From: Patiria pectinifera
Lineage: Eukaryota > Echinodermata > Asteroidea > Valvatida > Asterinidae
NCBI GenBank assembly: GCA_029964075.1
Contig: CM057135.1
Coordinates: 7,673,001 to 7,737,000 of the forward strand
DNA: 64,000 bases
Reading direction: 5' to 3'
This document shows, piece after piece, positions 31,752 to 43,099 of this stretch; positions within the stretch are counted from its first letter, which is position 1; each line of letters starts with the position of its first letter. The notes under the pieces are model-generated. The model saw nothing but the letters and a program-made list of their open reading frames with translations. It had not been told where the DNA came from and ran no database searches. The position numbers and the translations under genes were made by a program.

Positions 31752-32499
31752 CAGAGTTGTAACAAGTCACTAATTTTTGTGACTCGAGTCGAGTCAAGCA
31801 AAGAAGTGAGTTGAGTCGAGTCATCAGTTTAATTTGAGTCGAGTCGGGTGGAGTCAAATGTTTACCTCAAGTAAATTCCAGTTACGAATATTTGAAAACT
31901 ACATAACAAAGACAAGGGAAAAGTCACTTGTATCACTAACAATTAACAAGAAGTGAATCTTCGATCTTATAAAGGCTATCTGACTTGGATTCGGGTTTAG
32001 ATTTTATCAAAACCAACTTGCATTATACAGAACTGTATATGTTCTGATTATTTAAAAGTCGGTATGTTTCTATTTAATTTTTAAAAGGAGGGCATAAATT
32101 TAGCCAGCGTTCGAATCCAAGAACTTTATAAGAAATCGCCCAAAGCCAATGATGAAACAACAAATTGGAAAATGTGTTTAACATCCGGTTCCTCGATGGA
32201 TAGTATTTTGTGCCCTCCAGAATGATGTGGTATGGGAGTCTGTGACACGTGGACATTACAATCGGTGGCTGTAACTGTATTTGCAAAGCGGCATGAACAT
32301 AAATGTTGCACCGTAGTCAATGCAATTATTTTTCGCAACGTTTTGCTTTTATTTTTGGGACTCGAGCCTAACCACCCTTCGCTCAAGTCGAGTCGAGTCT
32401 TCTTGTGAGGACTCGAGTCGTTTGCTTGCCGCGACTCGAGTCGAGTCATTTACCCTTAGGGACTTGAGTCGAGTCGAGTCACCAGAAGTTGTGACTCTG
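31752..32499. mobile_element. hAT-like MITE with GACTCGAGTC repeats
   Basis: The ends read CAGAGTTGTAACAAGTCAC on the left and, on the complementary strand of the right end, CAGAGTCACAACTTCTGG. Both are followed by many GACTCGAGTCGAGTC copies. The CAGAG start and internal repeats resemble hAT MITEs. The expected 8-bp duplication is not evident (GTGTGAAT versus CGTTCATA). Confidence 0.45.
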
Positions 32500-32734
32500 C
32501 GTTCATATCTAGCCTAGCCACGACAGGACCAGGGTTGTCTGGGCATGTGATGCAGATGCAGTTGATGCAGAGAGCCACTAACGAACAAAAAGAAACACAG
32601 GCATACAGACAACCTGAAGTGGACTTACTAATTGCTAACTATAGACAACATTCACACGTACTTGCAGTGGAGCGGCATAGCCCCAATAATACCAAGAATT
32701 GTGCAATCTGTGATAAAATTATGAATTAAACTTC

Positions 32735-34080
32735 GCATATTGGTTCTTCATGCCTTGAAGAAATTTTTTTAGATATAAGTGGCATTTCATATTTGACTTC
32801 TGGTGACCTTTGGGAGTCAACAAACTTTAACAATTATTCTTCAAAACTTCACTTTCCTATGTCCCAAGTCTACATCATAGGTCTTCATGCAATGAAATTA
32901 ATGATCAGATTTGGGAACAACTCATGTCTGACCTTCAGTGACCTTTGAAAGGCCCATACCCTCCGTAAACCTTATTTATAGCTATTTGTAAGGTTTACTA
33001 TTTAAACCCCAACTTTTTCACGATCTAAGTCTAAATTTTAGGTGTTCATGCTATGAAAAAATATTCATATATACATGTAGGACAATTCATATTTAACTTC
33101 AGGTGACCTTTCGAGAAGTCATGACACATCTTTAGATATTTATAAGATTGACTCTGGTAAATGCAACTTGTTCATGATATGAGGAATCATATCTGACGTC
33201 TAATGAACTTTGTATACCTTATTTGTCGATATCTATCATATTTATTCCATAGTCATGTATTGAATTCAGACCCGTTGCACAAATAATTATGAGGTGTCGA
33301 CCTCTGAACTCAATTTTCTTTTTTAAATTAATGGCAGACTCGACATGCCGCGATTGGAATGCAGTGGAATATGTATATGTCAAGCAGTATTCATTATTGT
33401 GTTCTTATTACATTCTGCTATCCAGACGGACTTGGGTAACCACATTTTTAACCTTTTTACACAGCCCACTGGTCACTGTCATAGTGTGATGCTTATCCGA
33501 TGTACCTCTTATATTCTTAAAACAGGGAAATGAAAATAAGAGGTCATGACAAAATTGTCTTTGGGTCTGAATCATTACATACTATAGAGTGTTAAAAAAA
33601 ACACCTTCTTTTTCACTATTTAGACTTCAGTCATGTCAAAGTGGCATTTTGGAAGATTAAATAAATAGCGGCATTTGGGGTATACAAAGTTCATTGGGAA
33701 AAGATGTTACATCTTGACATCACTTTTTTCATCATATATCATCTCAATGAGGGTCAGTCATTGCTAAAGTGTTGAAAAGACATTTCCAATTTTGTTCGGA
33801 AAATACTTACAAAACTTTCTTGACTGATAGACTTTGTACACATCCGCTGAAGTGGCATTCTACATTCTTCCTGTTTATTGACCCTTTACAAAGGTCACCA
33901 GGGGTCAGATATGCAATGCCTCTATATCTGAAAATTCTCGTCAAGACATGAAGACGCGACATGCCAAGTTTAACCACAAAGTGCACAATTCTGTCACTAT
34001 GCCGCCCTACTATTGCAAATAATGAACAATCCAGTCCACGAATGGTCAACACTAGTCACCGTGCTATAGATACCCTTTAA
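32735..34080. other. Degenerate ~150-bp repeats; no gene
   Basis: Phrases such as TTCAGGTGACCTTT, TTCTGGTGACCTTTGG and GTCTTCATGC recur at roughly 140-170 bp spacing between 32,750 and 33,240. No coding region is supported to 34,080. Confidence 0.45.
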
Positions 34081-34084
34081 AAAA

Positions 34085-34640
34085 CTGAACTGCAAAATGG
34101 TGCTCATTCTGAAATATCCAAGATGGCTGCCATCCATCGGGGATACCTCATCAAAAATGTATTTTTTAGATTCCTTGGTATCAAGTTTAGGCCAAAAAAA
34201 AAAAGTCTCCGGTTTCTGGTATGCGCGCGCGTCGCCGTAGCCATGCGCGTCGGCAAAATGAAAAAGTTTTTTTTTCAATACAAGATGATGTTTCAAAACC
34301 GCCAAACTCACTGGTTTGCCTGGAATTCTGCTGCTGCACAATTTTAACGTGTTTTTAGATGGGGTTATGATCGAGAATAAGATTTATGTGGCCTCTCTGG
34401 ACTCCCATATATGTGCACTAAGTTTAGTCGGGCACCATTTGCAGTCATCAGCCGACATTTGAAGCCAAAAAAAAAAGAAAAAAAGCCGCGTCGCCGCACC
34501 ACTTTTGGGGCAAGCTCCATACCAGAAACCGGAGACTTTTTTTTTTGGCCTTATGGGGTTTGCCACAAAAATGGACTTTATGCGACATTCAGGTGCAACG
34601 TACGTTATTATAGGTTTTCCCGGCCAATTTCTCCAAGTTT
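34085..34640. repeat. Internal copy of the 14.27-kb element's end repeat, split by a MITE
   Basis: ATATCCAAGATGGCTGCCAT, TTCCTTGGTATCAAG, GGGTTTGCCAC and AAAATGGACTT occur in the order seen in the right arm (44,600-45,110). The unit is interrupted after GGTATCAAGTTTA by the MITE at 34,190-34,550. Confidence 0.75.
34190..34550. mobile_element. 361-bp MITE, PIF/Harbinger-like (TTA duplication)
   Basis: The terminal inverted repeat is about 33 bp, GGCC followed by an A-run and GTCTCCGGTTTCTGGTAT, with the complement at the right end. TTA stands at 34,187-34,189 and 34,551-34,553. The 3-bp TWA duplication and G-rich terminus suit PIF/Harbinger-derived MITEs. No transposase is present. Confidence 0.8.
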
Positions 34641-35936
34641 TCATTCAATTTAACGCCTGGCTCATTCGATTTAGATTGAAATTGAACGATCTATTTCACT
34701 ATCCGAGCATTCTATCGCCTTTTAGCTTCACTCGTCCCTATTGAAGATGCATTCGTATTAAAAGTATTACGTTGTTCATTCAATTTCGTCTAAACCATTA
34801 GTAAGGGGTTGATCGGGCATTCGTTTTCATTAATGGGCAAACATATTTCACATTTTGTCAAACATCTTTTAAGACTTCATACGTGTTCGTATTCCTTAGC
34901 GTAAATCATATTTGATGACCGCAAAGCGTAGAATGATTGGCTTTCTTTCTTAATTAAAGGGTATGTGCAATGAATTTTTCTCATGAATTCTGTTTGCGCA
35001 TCTCTGTGAAATGTAAGAAAACTACACATTTGACAACACTTTTTAGGTTTATCTTATTGCAAAATAATGTGCACTTTTTAAACATTTAAAAGTTTCCATG
35101 CCTTTCCGGACTAACGCTGTTACTGTGATGTCATTTCAGGAAGACAAATTATTCATACAAAATTTGCGGGAAAGGGTTGGTCATTGGCTTACTGCCATGT
35201 ACTGACACATCATTTGTGACCGGCTCTACAAAAATGGGTATTATGGGACAATTTTTTTAAAATTAGTTACATACATAGCTGAGTTGGTTACATCATAAGC
35301 TTTTATTTGGTATAGGTTTAAACCCTGTGGCACTTTGTGTTCTGGAGATATACTGATTTTTGCATAATCAAATATACTGATTTTTGCATAATCATAATGT
35401 ACAAATTTACATAAGTGACTTCCGAGATACAGCCCTTTAAACACAAGAAGTGAAAAAAGAAATGAGCTAAGCCAAAACTCTCTTGAATGATTCTTTTGAG
35501 CTATTTTTCTTTAAAAAAAAATCAGGTCTTAGTCAGGAATGCTTGAGCAATATAAATTTCAATTTTCAAGCACATTGAAGCATTTTTTCAAATATTTTTG
35601 CTAATTTGCATAATGTGAATTTTTAAATGCTTTTTGGTCAAATTAAAAGTCTATAAATCTAATGAAGTAACTGTGAGACGAGTGAGAATATACTTCTTAG
35701 CCAAGTGAGAGTCTGCTATTTGTCTAATTAATCAGCATAATCAAATTCACTTACATGAACATAACCTAAACACATACAATTTTGGTTTAAAAAAACACAT
35801 TTTTGGTAAAAAAAAAACATTTTTGTTTTGTTTTGTTGCGACTGATTGAATTTCGAGCAGTTGCATCCTTGTGATTAGGCTGGGTCAGTACATGTTTTTG
35901 TTATCACGGCTTCTCCATTGGAGGCAGGGGGGCACA
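34641..35936. other. 3' flank of the DUF7869-type gene, no feature recognised
   Basis: AT-rich with a TTTTTGCATAATCA duplication at about 35,355-35,392. It would be the 3' untranslated and intergenic part of the 14.27-kb element. Confidence 0.4.
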
Positions 35937-36141
35937 CTATGTCTTTGTGCGGTCGCTACAAAACTCGCGGATTCTCTCGAACAAATACCACTGGCGCTTC
36001 GCATCCAGGCCGGGCGGAGTCTGTGGCTCAGGTACGTCAGCAGGAGGACGGGTGCCATGGGATTTCAGCAGCTGGTAGCTTACCTCCGGGTCATCAAGGT
36101 GCTTGCGGGCATAAACAACTCCTGGCTCATCAGATGTAAAG
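35937..36141 (-). CDS. DUF7869-type gene, exon 5
   Basis: 205 bp after an ATATTTTAG acceptor, ending in TAG at 35,937. It reads SDEPGVVYARKHLDDPEV, a Pro-rich stretch and PPGLDAKRQWYLFERIREFC, a conserved-looking C-terminal helix. Confidence 0.75.
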
Positions 36142-36512
36142 CTAAAATATAATCAAAGAAAACATGGTGGGTATTAATAACACAGTCATGCAATTTACAT
36201 GTACACAGCTATGCTTTTCTGAAGGCATTTTAGCAACTCTGACTGATCATCGGTCAAACTCAAGAGCAAAAATACGAGGCCAATCAATGAGTTGAAACAC
36301 AACTTTCCTCGTGTAATATAAAATCTTCCTACATCGGTGCTTTTAAAATCAATACTTTAACACTTAGCAACACACGTGATTCAGTTCATCAGAACTTTGA
36401 AAAAATCTTGTCCAAACTGGGGTTTCGTAGGAGCCTTAAGACTGAGCTTGTATTTCCAAGAGTGGACTGTTTTACTATCGACGGAAAAGTAGATTTGCTG
36501 CATTGTACCTAC

Positions 36513-37420
36513 CGAAAGTGTTGCAAACTTGATTCCATGAAGTGGTTTGAAGAAAGGTGACAAAAACTCTTGCCAGTCAAACTGCTGGACGAATACATTT
36601 CCGGCCTCGTCACACACAAGCTGAGGAATGTTGACCCCTGTCTGAGTACTACCGTTGACAACTGCAACTACGTCTTCCAGACACGAGACCGGCGTTTGTC
36701 TGAAGCGCTGTTTGATGAGGCCAAAACACCAGTCTGGCACAAACTTAGTGTGGCCCACCACCATGAAATGCAGCTGGATGGATTGGTGCAGACCACACAT
36801 ACAGCGCAACAGCAAGTACCATAACATAAACCTGTTCTTATTCTGCCCACTGCAGTTGTCACAGTGCAATTGGGCAGTACGCTCTCCCAAACCATACCTC
36901 TGAAAAAAGTGGTTCAGATAGCTGAGGACAGCGTTGCTTCCCTTGGAAATGAGAAGTGCCTCGTCAACAAGATAGTTTATCTGCTCTGTCACACCCTCAC
37001 AGTGAATGCCGAAAATGCCGAGCTTTCTGGGCGTCAAAAAGTATACTGGACCAGGCTGCACAGGATCCGCAGGGTAATGGACCTGCTCGGCGAAGTCAAA
37101 AGAGTAGTGCATGGCCTCTACTCCACTGCATGCCTTGTTGGGCCCAAGGTGGCTGACTCCACGTAGTTCTGCTGTCTCCTTAGCCTGCTTCACAAGTGTC
37201 CGGTAAAATTCTCTCTCCCTGTTTACCTGCTGAAGGTGATTGTGCTGCAAAATGCAGCGGGCTTGCTTCTCAGCATCTGGTAAGTTTTCCGACTTGTAGA
37301 GCAGGCTATTGTTCTTCTGGCACTGCCAGCACACATCCGACATGGGCTTATGGCAAACTATGAAAGGGCAGACTCTGTTCCAGAGCTTCCGGAATGTGGA
37401 AAGTGCAACCACCCTGTTAC
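36513..37420 (-). CDS. DUF7869-type gene, exon 4 (zinc pair and RNase H-like core)
   Basis: 908 bp, with acceptor CCATAG before 37,420 and donor GTAGGT after 36,513. It contains KPMSDVCWQCQKN, then the three candidate catalytic aspartates with codons at about 37,097, 36,860 and 36,734. Also seen are a YFLTPRK strand and GHTKFVPDWCFGLIK. One indel near 36,530 is needed to join exon 5 in phase. Confidence 0.8.
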
Positions 37421-37806
37421 CTATGGAAAGTGAAAAATTGTAAACTGGATTAAAATATTTTTGCATTTGAATATTTCATCTATACTATAATTCCAGGTCT
37501 GTCGTATGAAGTTGAAAATCGGCGGGTATATTGCTTGGGACAACAGTGCCAAGATGGAACTTGTTTGGACGAGCGGTTCTCGAAAAAGCTGCAAAAAAAG
37601 CAGCATTTACTGAGCCTCAACATGGCAGATATAGCCTAGAACACGCAAAGTCCTTTTCAATTGTTTACGTCATGTTTGAGCAAAAGCGTGCGTGCTCAAT
37701 ATGACACAACAACGGGAAAAGGATGGCGCATGCATTGCAGGGCGATCATTGTCCAGAGTATTGGTGATTATAATAATAATAATAATAATGCGGGCATTTA
37801 AAATAC

Positions 37807-38078
37807 CTGACTGTTTCATGGCAAGCTTGTATTTCCTCCACACATTTGCCTTGGTTTCGCTGGATGGAAGGAGTTTGAGGTCATCCCTCTTAAAACCCGG
37901 AATACGGCCTGGCAGCAGAATAGCATGGGTCTCTGCATAGTTGCCGATGAAATTGCGTGCGCATAGTCTATCATCAAAGCTGAGATGGTTGGGGAAGGTT
38001 TTGCTCCGATGAACCCTCGGCTTGCATCCGTTTTCTTGGTAGTGTTTGTGTAGCGCAGACCACTTGTTTTTGCTCATA
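37807..38078 (-). CDS. DUF7869-type gene, exon 3
   Basis: 272 bp, preceded by a T-rich tract ending in AG and followed by GTATTT. It reads MSKNKWSALHKHYQENG, FDDRLCARNFIGNYAE and AILLPGRIPGFKRDDLKLLP without a break. The intron before it is 3.75 kb because of the Helitron-like insertions. Confidence 0.8.
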
Positions 38079-38097
38079 CTAAAAAATAAATAAAAAA

Positions 38098-39520
38098 ATA
38101 AATTGTGGACAAACATACGGCTGTTTCGGTAGCTTTTTGTGACATGTGTTCCATCAACGAAGGATGTGTAGTTCTGTTTATAATAAATGGTGGCATATAA
38201 TATGTGATTCCATTCTCATAGGGCTTTGAATTATGACGTCACATGTCACGTGATGACGTCATGATGACGTCACATAAGGTTTCATCTATTACTATAATAT
38301 TATGGTAAAGAACAACTTAGCCAGAGCAAACATCGTTGAAAGCAAGTTCACGTCTTTCACCAATTTTAAATTACAAAGCACTTCCGGTTTCAGCCAGAAG
38401 AAAGGGTCACGTGATTTATTTGCACATATTTAAAAAATGAAGAACCTCGATAATTCTATCAATTCCCGCAAAAATCATATTCAGGTCTCTCACAGTTGAT
38501 TTTATACTGATTTTTAAAGATTAAATCTTTTAATCTTTAACGAGACGTCACGTAACCCATGATGACGTCATCATGACGTCACTTCAATTTTCATCTATAA
38601 CACATCCTGGTAAATACCAACTGTCAATCCAATCGGACCAGTGGTTCTGTAGATATTGGCCTTTGAAATGTGCATGTTTAGTATGACGTCACATGTCACT
38701 TGATGACTAAATCATGACGTCACTTCAATTTTCATATAAAACACATCCCAGTTTAGGTGCATACCAAGTTTCAAACCAATCAGACCTGTAGTTCTGTAGA
38801 TATTGGCCTTCAAAATATGCAATTTTTAATATGACGTCACATGTCACGTGACGACGTCGCTTCACTTGATGACGTCATCATAACGTCACTTAAATTTTCA
38901 TCTACAACACATCCCGGTTTAGGTACATACCAAGTTTCAACCCAATCGGACCTGTAGTCATGGAGATATAGGCATTCAAAATATGCACCTATATTGTGAC
39001 GTCACATGTCACGTGATGACGTCATCGTAACGTCACTTAAATTTTCATCAATAACACATCCAGGTTTAGGTACATACTAAGTTTCAACCCAATCAGACCT
39101 GTAGTCATGGAAATATAGGCCTTCAAAATATGCGCCTATATTGTGACGTCACATGTCACGTGATGACATCATCGTGACGTCACTGAAATTTTCATCTTTA
39201 GCACATTCCGGTTTAGGTACGTACCAACTTTCAATCCAATCGGACCTGTAGTTCTGGAGATATAGCTAAATCTGTCAGATCTAGCAGAATTTTGCTAGAA
39301 AACGGTCACAATAGAACAATCGCACATAATGTGACGTCACGTGATTCATGATGACGTCACGATGATGTCAATGTTCGGCACACAACTTCAGATGCTGGTC
39401 TAAGTGTGTGTGTCAAGTATCAAGTCAATCAGATTGATTGTAGTGCCAAAAGTGCCAGTAACAAAAAAAACGTGTACAAATGCTATGGGCAAAAATGACT
39501 GGAATTTTTTTTTTTAAAAA
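38098..39520. mobile_element. Helitron-like copy with expanded internal tandem repeats, in intron 2
   Basis: It starts TTTGTGGACAAAC then GGCTGTTTCGGTAGC at the reverse-complement-like 5' motif. It shares AGCACTTCCGGTTTCAGCC, TGACGTCA and TCACGTGA motifs with the 5.8-8.6 kb copies. It ends with AACGTGTACAAATGCTATGG, as in the other copies before their hairpin. The terminal hairpin itself is missing here. Confidence 0.5.
38541..39330. repeat. Five ~145-190-bp tandem units with TGACGTCA and TCACGTGA palindromes
   Basis: Each unit has ATGACGTCACATGTCACGTG, CACTTAAATTTTCATC, AACACATCC, CAAGTTTCAA, CCAATCGGACCTGTAGT and AAAATATGC. TGACGTCA is the CRE/ATF palindrome and CACGTG the E-box. Confidence 0.85.
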
Positions 39521-39534
39521 TAGACATATGTTTG

Positions 39535-40260
39535 TGGACAAACGTAGGGCTGTTTCGGTAGCTTTTTGTGACATGTGACATGTGTTCCATCAACGAAGGA
39601 TGTGTAGTTCTGTTTATAATAAATGGTGGCATATAATATGTGATTCCATTCGCATAGGGCTTTGAATTATGATGTTTCATGTCACGTGATGACGTCATGA
39701 TGACGTCATGATGACCTCACATAAAGTTTCATCTATTACTATAATATTATGGTAAAGAACAACTTAGCCAGAGCAAATATCGTTGAAAGCAAGTTCGCAT
39801 CTTTCACCACTTTTAAATTACAAAGCACTTCCGGTTTCAGCCAAAAGAAAGGGTCATGTGATTTATTTGCACATATTTAAAAAATGAAGACCCTCGATAA
39901 TTCTATCAATTCCCGCAAAAATCATGTTCAGGTCTCGACCACCTAATTTTTTTTTTACCTATAACACATCCCGGTCTAGCCAAATACTAAGTTTCAACCT
40001 AATCAGACTTACAGTTCTGTAGATATATGACTTCATAATATGCACGTAACTTTTCAAAAATCAATAAAATAAATTAGGTGATGACGTCATCATGACGTCA
40101 TAGTCTTGGCATAATTTTTGTGTGAGGGTCTTCCTTGGCTGTAACATTGATGACGATTCCAGATCGCCAAGTTATAGAAATGGTGGCTTGAAAACGTGTA
40201 CAAAGTCAATGGGCTAACACATGTACAAAGTTAACGGGCTAAAAAAAAAACCACTGCAGA
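39535..40260. mobile_element. Second truncated Helitron-like copy in intron 2
   Basis: The first ~150 bp duplicate 38,098-38,230 (GGCTGTTTCGGTAGCTTTTT, GTGTTCCATCAACGAAGG). The copy then follows the same path to CTTCCGGTTTCAGCC and diverges after about 39,940. Confidence 0.5.
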
Positions 40261-40519
40261 AACATTGCACCTTTAAATTTGTAATTTGCCTTTGAACTGA
40301 AACATTTTTATGAAATATTACTTGATATTCTGACCCTTAGGAATATGTTCAATCGAATGACAGCGCGAAAAAAAAATACGATTTATCTTTCCTTCTCATA
40401 GTAATTCTCGGCTGAAGTTCAGAACTACTCAGTAAGATATCAGTGTTGTATAGGAAAAGACTTGTGGAAAATCCCACTGCAGAAAAACTGCACCTTTAAA
40501 TACGTAACATTGGGCTTTT

Positions 40520-41618
40520 CGGCATTATGATTTTTTATTATACGTCCCTGACTATGCGCATGCATGAACATAAAATTTGTCAAAGTTGGCCGAAAATCAG
40601 CTAAAACGGTCACTGTGATGTGGAGAGGATTTGACCTCGGCAACACGTGCTCTGCAGGCTGACTGACATACGATGTACATGTATGTGCGTAACGTACGTG
40701 TATGTACATATAGACGTTCTGTGTATGTTTTAGAGCAGAGGTATTGTCAGCCTGAAACTAACATAAAAACTGCCATTGTTGATTTTTCAGGAATTTTCAA
40801 ATGAAAAAGGGTCTTTTTATTATAACTTCCGGTCTGATGACGTCATTCGCCTAAAACTTCGCACACGTCTTAAGTGGGTCAATGTCATCATATACGACAA
40901 TATTTAGGCGATTCCGACAAACTTCGATACAGACATCTATTCAAAATACATTTTTGCAAATTGTCAACCTGTCGCTAGAGGGCGCTCGAAGATTGCATGA
41001 CGTCATTGGTAAATGATTTGAAGAATACTTTTAGCCAAGAGACTAACACCGTTAAAAGCAATTTCATATCTATTACTATTTTCAAATAATAAGCCACTTC
41101 CAGTTTTGGCCTTTTTCGACCGGAAGCAAGGGTCACGTGATTTCACGCACACTGAAAAGTGTCACAATTTAATTGCCTATAAATACACACCGGATGACGT
41201 CATCATGACGTCAACATTACACAATGTTGTTTGAATTAGGGCATTTGCTTGGACAAAGATTGGTGCAAATGAATTACTGGTAAAGAGTCCAAAATGCCCT
41301 TTGAAAATGGACAATTTTTTTTTTTATTTCTGTGTACAAAGTCTATGGGAAAAATTAAATATTCAAAATTCTATAATAAATTAGTCGATGACGTCACCAG
41401 TACGTCAATGTTCGGCACACAACTTCAGGTGCTGGTCTAAGTGTGTGCCAAGTATAAAGTCAATCGGATTGATTTTAGTGCCCAAAGTGCCGGTAACAAA
41501 AAAACGTGTACAAATGCTGAGGGGAAAATGACTGAAAAAGAAAAAGAAAAAAAAGAAAAAAAAGAAAAAAAATCTTAACGAAAACAAAGGCTGTTTCGGC
41601 AAAAGTGCCGAAACAGCC
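40520..41618 (+). mobile_element. Helitron-like non-autonomous element, copy 4, in intron 2
   Basis: It is collinear with 5,841-7,151 (CCTGACTATGC, TTTGACCTC, GTCGCTAGAGGGCGCTC, CACTTCC, TGACGTCATCATGACGTCA), with a deletion near 41,160. It ends with a hairpin at 41,589-41,618, preceded by CTTAACGAAAACAAA. Orientation is plus, opposite to the gene it sits in. Confidence 0.65.
41589..41618. repeat. 30-nt terminal hairpin of copy 4
   Basis: GGCTGTTTCGGCA pairs perfectly with TGCCGAAACAGCC (13-bp stem, 4-nt loop). Total length is again 30 nt, and the inner stem differs on both arms from the other copies. Confidence 0.9.
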
Positions 41619-41832
41619 AACAATCAAAATAGTTAATATTTTTTATTTGAGTCGTAGGTTTCGTAAGGAATACCATTGAGAAGAGCACTTGTCGCTTAGA
41701 ATGCTTGCTTACGTTTTGAAACTGAATGCGGGACCATTACAAGTACAACCATGCAACATTTCATTTTTCATTTTATTTTTTTTAAACCATGAGGCCCCCC
41801 CCCCAAAAAAAAATGCAAATCCCAGAACTTAC

Positions 41833-41998
41833 TTGTGTAGAAACAATAACGTAGCTTGGCAGATTGGCTGGCCATGAAACAGGAATGACGACCTTTGGCG
41901 TTCTCGATTCTTCTGTCGGCTCTCACGGTGGTGGACTGTTTGCTCGCCATTGGTGGTAAAACAGCGCAACTGCCCCAGGATGACCATGTCCTTCTCCT
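41833..41998 (-). CDS. DUF7869-type gene, exon 2
   Basis: 166 bp with an AG acceptor at 41,999-42,000 and donor GTAAGT at 41,832. It reads KDMVILGQLRCF, a Lys/Arg-rich middle and ICQATLLFLH. Both ends keep phase with exons 1 and 3. Confidence 0.7.
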
Positions 41999-42701
41999 CT
42001 TTTAAAACAAAATAATGGAAAGTATTTGTTTAATCTGAATAAATTGTGTGTAGTTTTTTTAAAACCAGAATGCCCAATAATCAAGTCAAAGTGACATTAT
42101 TCCTACATGTGAGGTATTTTCTTAAGTTGTGTCAAAGCCGTGCTCGACTCGGCGATGGAACCTCAGGCATGCGTCTAGAGGGGTGCGTGAAGTTCAAGCA
42201 GCGAGTCGCAGGCGGCAATGCATGTTCAAAATAAACAAATCTGCCCGTGAACAAGACGGCGCACAAGACCGTGAAATGGTTTTAATGTTGAGCTGGCTAT
42301 AGGCCCACTACTGTGCGACACTGGTTTTGCACGGGTTTTGAAAAAAAAAACACCTAATTTAATTAGTGCCCATATTTTATTTATATTTATTAGCCTATGT
42401 AAGGTTGGTCCTACCATTGGGCTGATCCTACAGGACAGACAGAGAGGTGTTATTGTTGTAACAATTATTGAATTACTGACATGACTGACAACAAATCAAA
42501 AGGCCAGATCGAACTAGACATTTTTTTTTAACTACTGGGTAATTTTTTGTTTTTCATTTTTCATCAATGAGGAATGTTAAAAGGCTTAAATTATTTGTCG
42601 AGAATCAAAATGTCAATTAACGTTAAAATGTATTATTAAAAATAACAATATTTATGTAAGTAGCCTAGAGCCTATTCCTGTTTGCAATTCGGTTGGCTTA
42701 C

Positions 42702-43090
42702 CTCTTGTCAATTCAGCCATTTCACACTGCGAATTGACGAAGTCATCAACGGTGTAACGTTCAGAACAGGGACCACCGTAAAAAGGTGACACTTACAGTG
42801 GAAAGTGCTGGCCTTTTCGCGCTGGTCATCAACCTCCAAAGCACCATTTGTACGGTCAACAATGGCAACGAAGTCTACTTCTACCAAATGTCTTTCAGGT
42901 TCATCTGTTTCTGACATTTCTTGGTCACTTTCGTCGGCTTCGGTGTCGTCAGTTGATGATGAATCCGATGATGATGTTTCACCATCGTCATCGACGCCGG
43001 AGTTGACGAAGTAGGCTTCGACAAAGCCCAAAACATCGTGTACTACACGGTCCAGATTTTCATCACGTAGCTCGTTCAGTGCCTCAGCGA
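42702..43090 (-). pseudogene. DUF7869-type gene, exon 1
   Basis: It contains LNELRDENLDRVVHDVLGFV, an acidic Ser/Asp stretch (SSSDSSSTDDTEADESDQ) and a Cys-rich end. It ends AGAG/GTAAGCC at 42,702. A missing T near 42,780 shifts the frame, and a second small shift near the presumed ATG (about 43,105) leaves the start uncertain. Confidence 0.65.
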
Positions 43091-43099
43091 GACACTAAT

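Larger units (their letters stand above)
35937..43090 (-). pseudogene. Five-exon DUF7869-type gene, inferred transposase of the 14.27-kb element
   Basis: Exons read leftward: 43,090-42,702, 41,998-41,833, 38,078-37,807, 37,420-36,513 and 36,141-35,937. All four introns have GT and AG ends. The first three junctions keep phase and the last needs one indel. The protein has an acidic Ser/Asp-rich N-terminus, a Cys-rich segment (FHCKCHLF), a conserved middle (LLPGRIPGFKRDDLKLLPSS), a C-x2-C zinc pair (DVCWQC) and an RNase H-like part. That part has Asp at SFDFAEQ, LHCDNCSGQNKNR and TKFVPDWCFG, spaced 78 and 41 residues apart. Single-base frameshifts in exon 1 (T-run at about 42,780) and near the end of exon 4 (about 36,530), plus an unclear start, indicate decay. 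The family name is from memory. The D-D-D assignment is inference. Confidence 0.75.

Noticed and set aside
31752-32499. An 8-bp target duplication for the GACTCGAGTC-rich block
   Set aside because: The flanking octamers (GTGTGAAT and CGTTCATA) do not match, so the hAT label rests only on the ends.
36864-37166. Plus-strand frames of 66-100 codons over the DUF7869-type exon
   Set aside because: They are antisense to exon 4, whose minus-strand motifs and splice sites are convincing.
37505-37588. An additional exon between exons 3 and 4 of the DUF7869-type gene, after a good-looking TTTTTTGCAG
   Set aside because: Including it leads to a stop and no matching donor. Direct joining of 37,807 to 37,420 keeps phase and a continuous motif.
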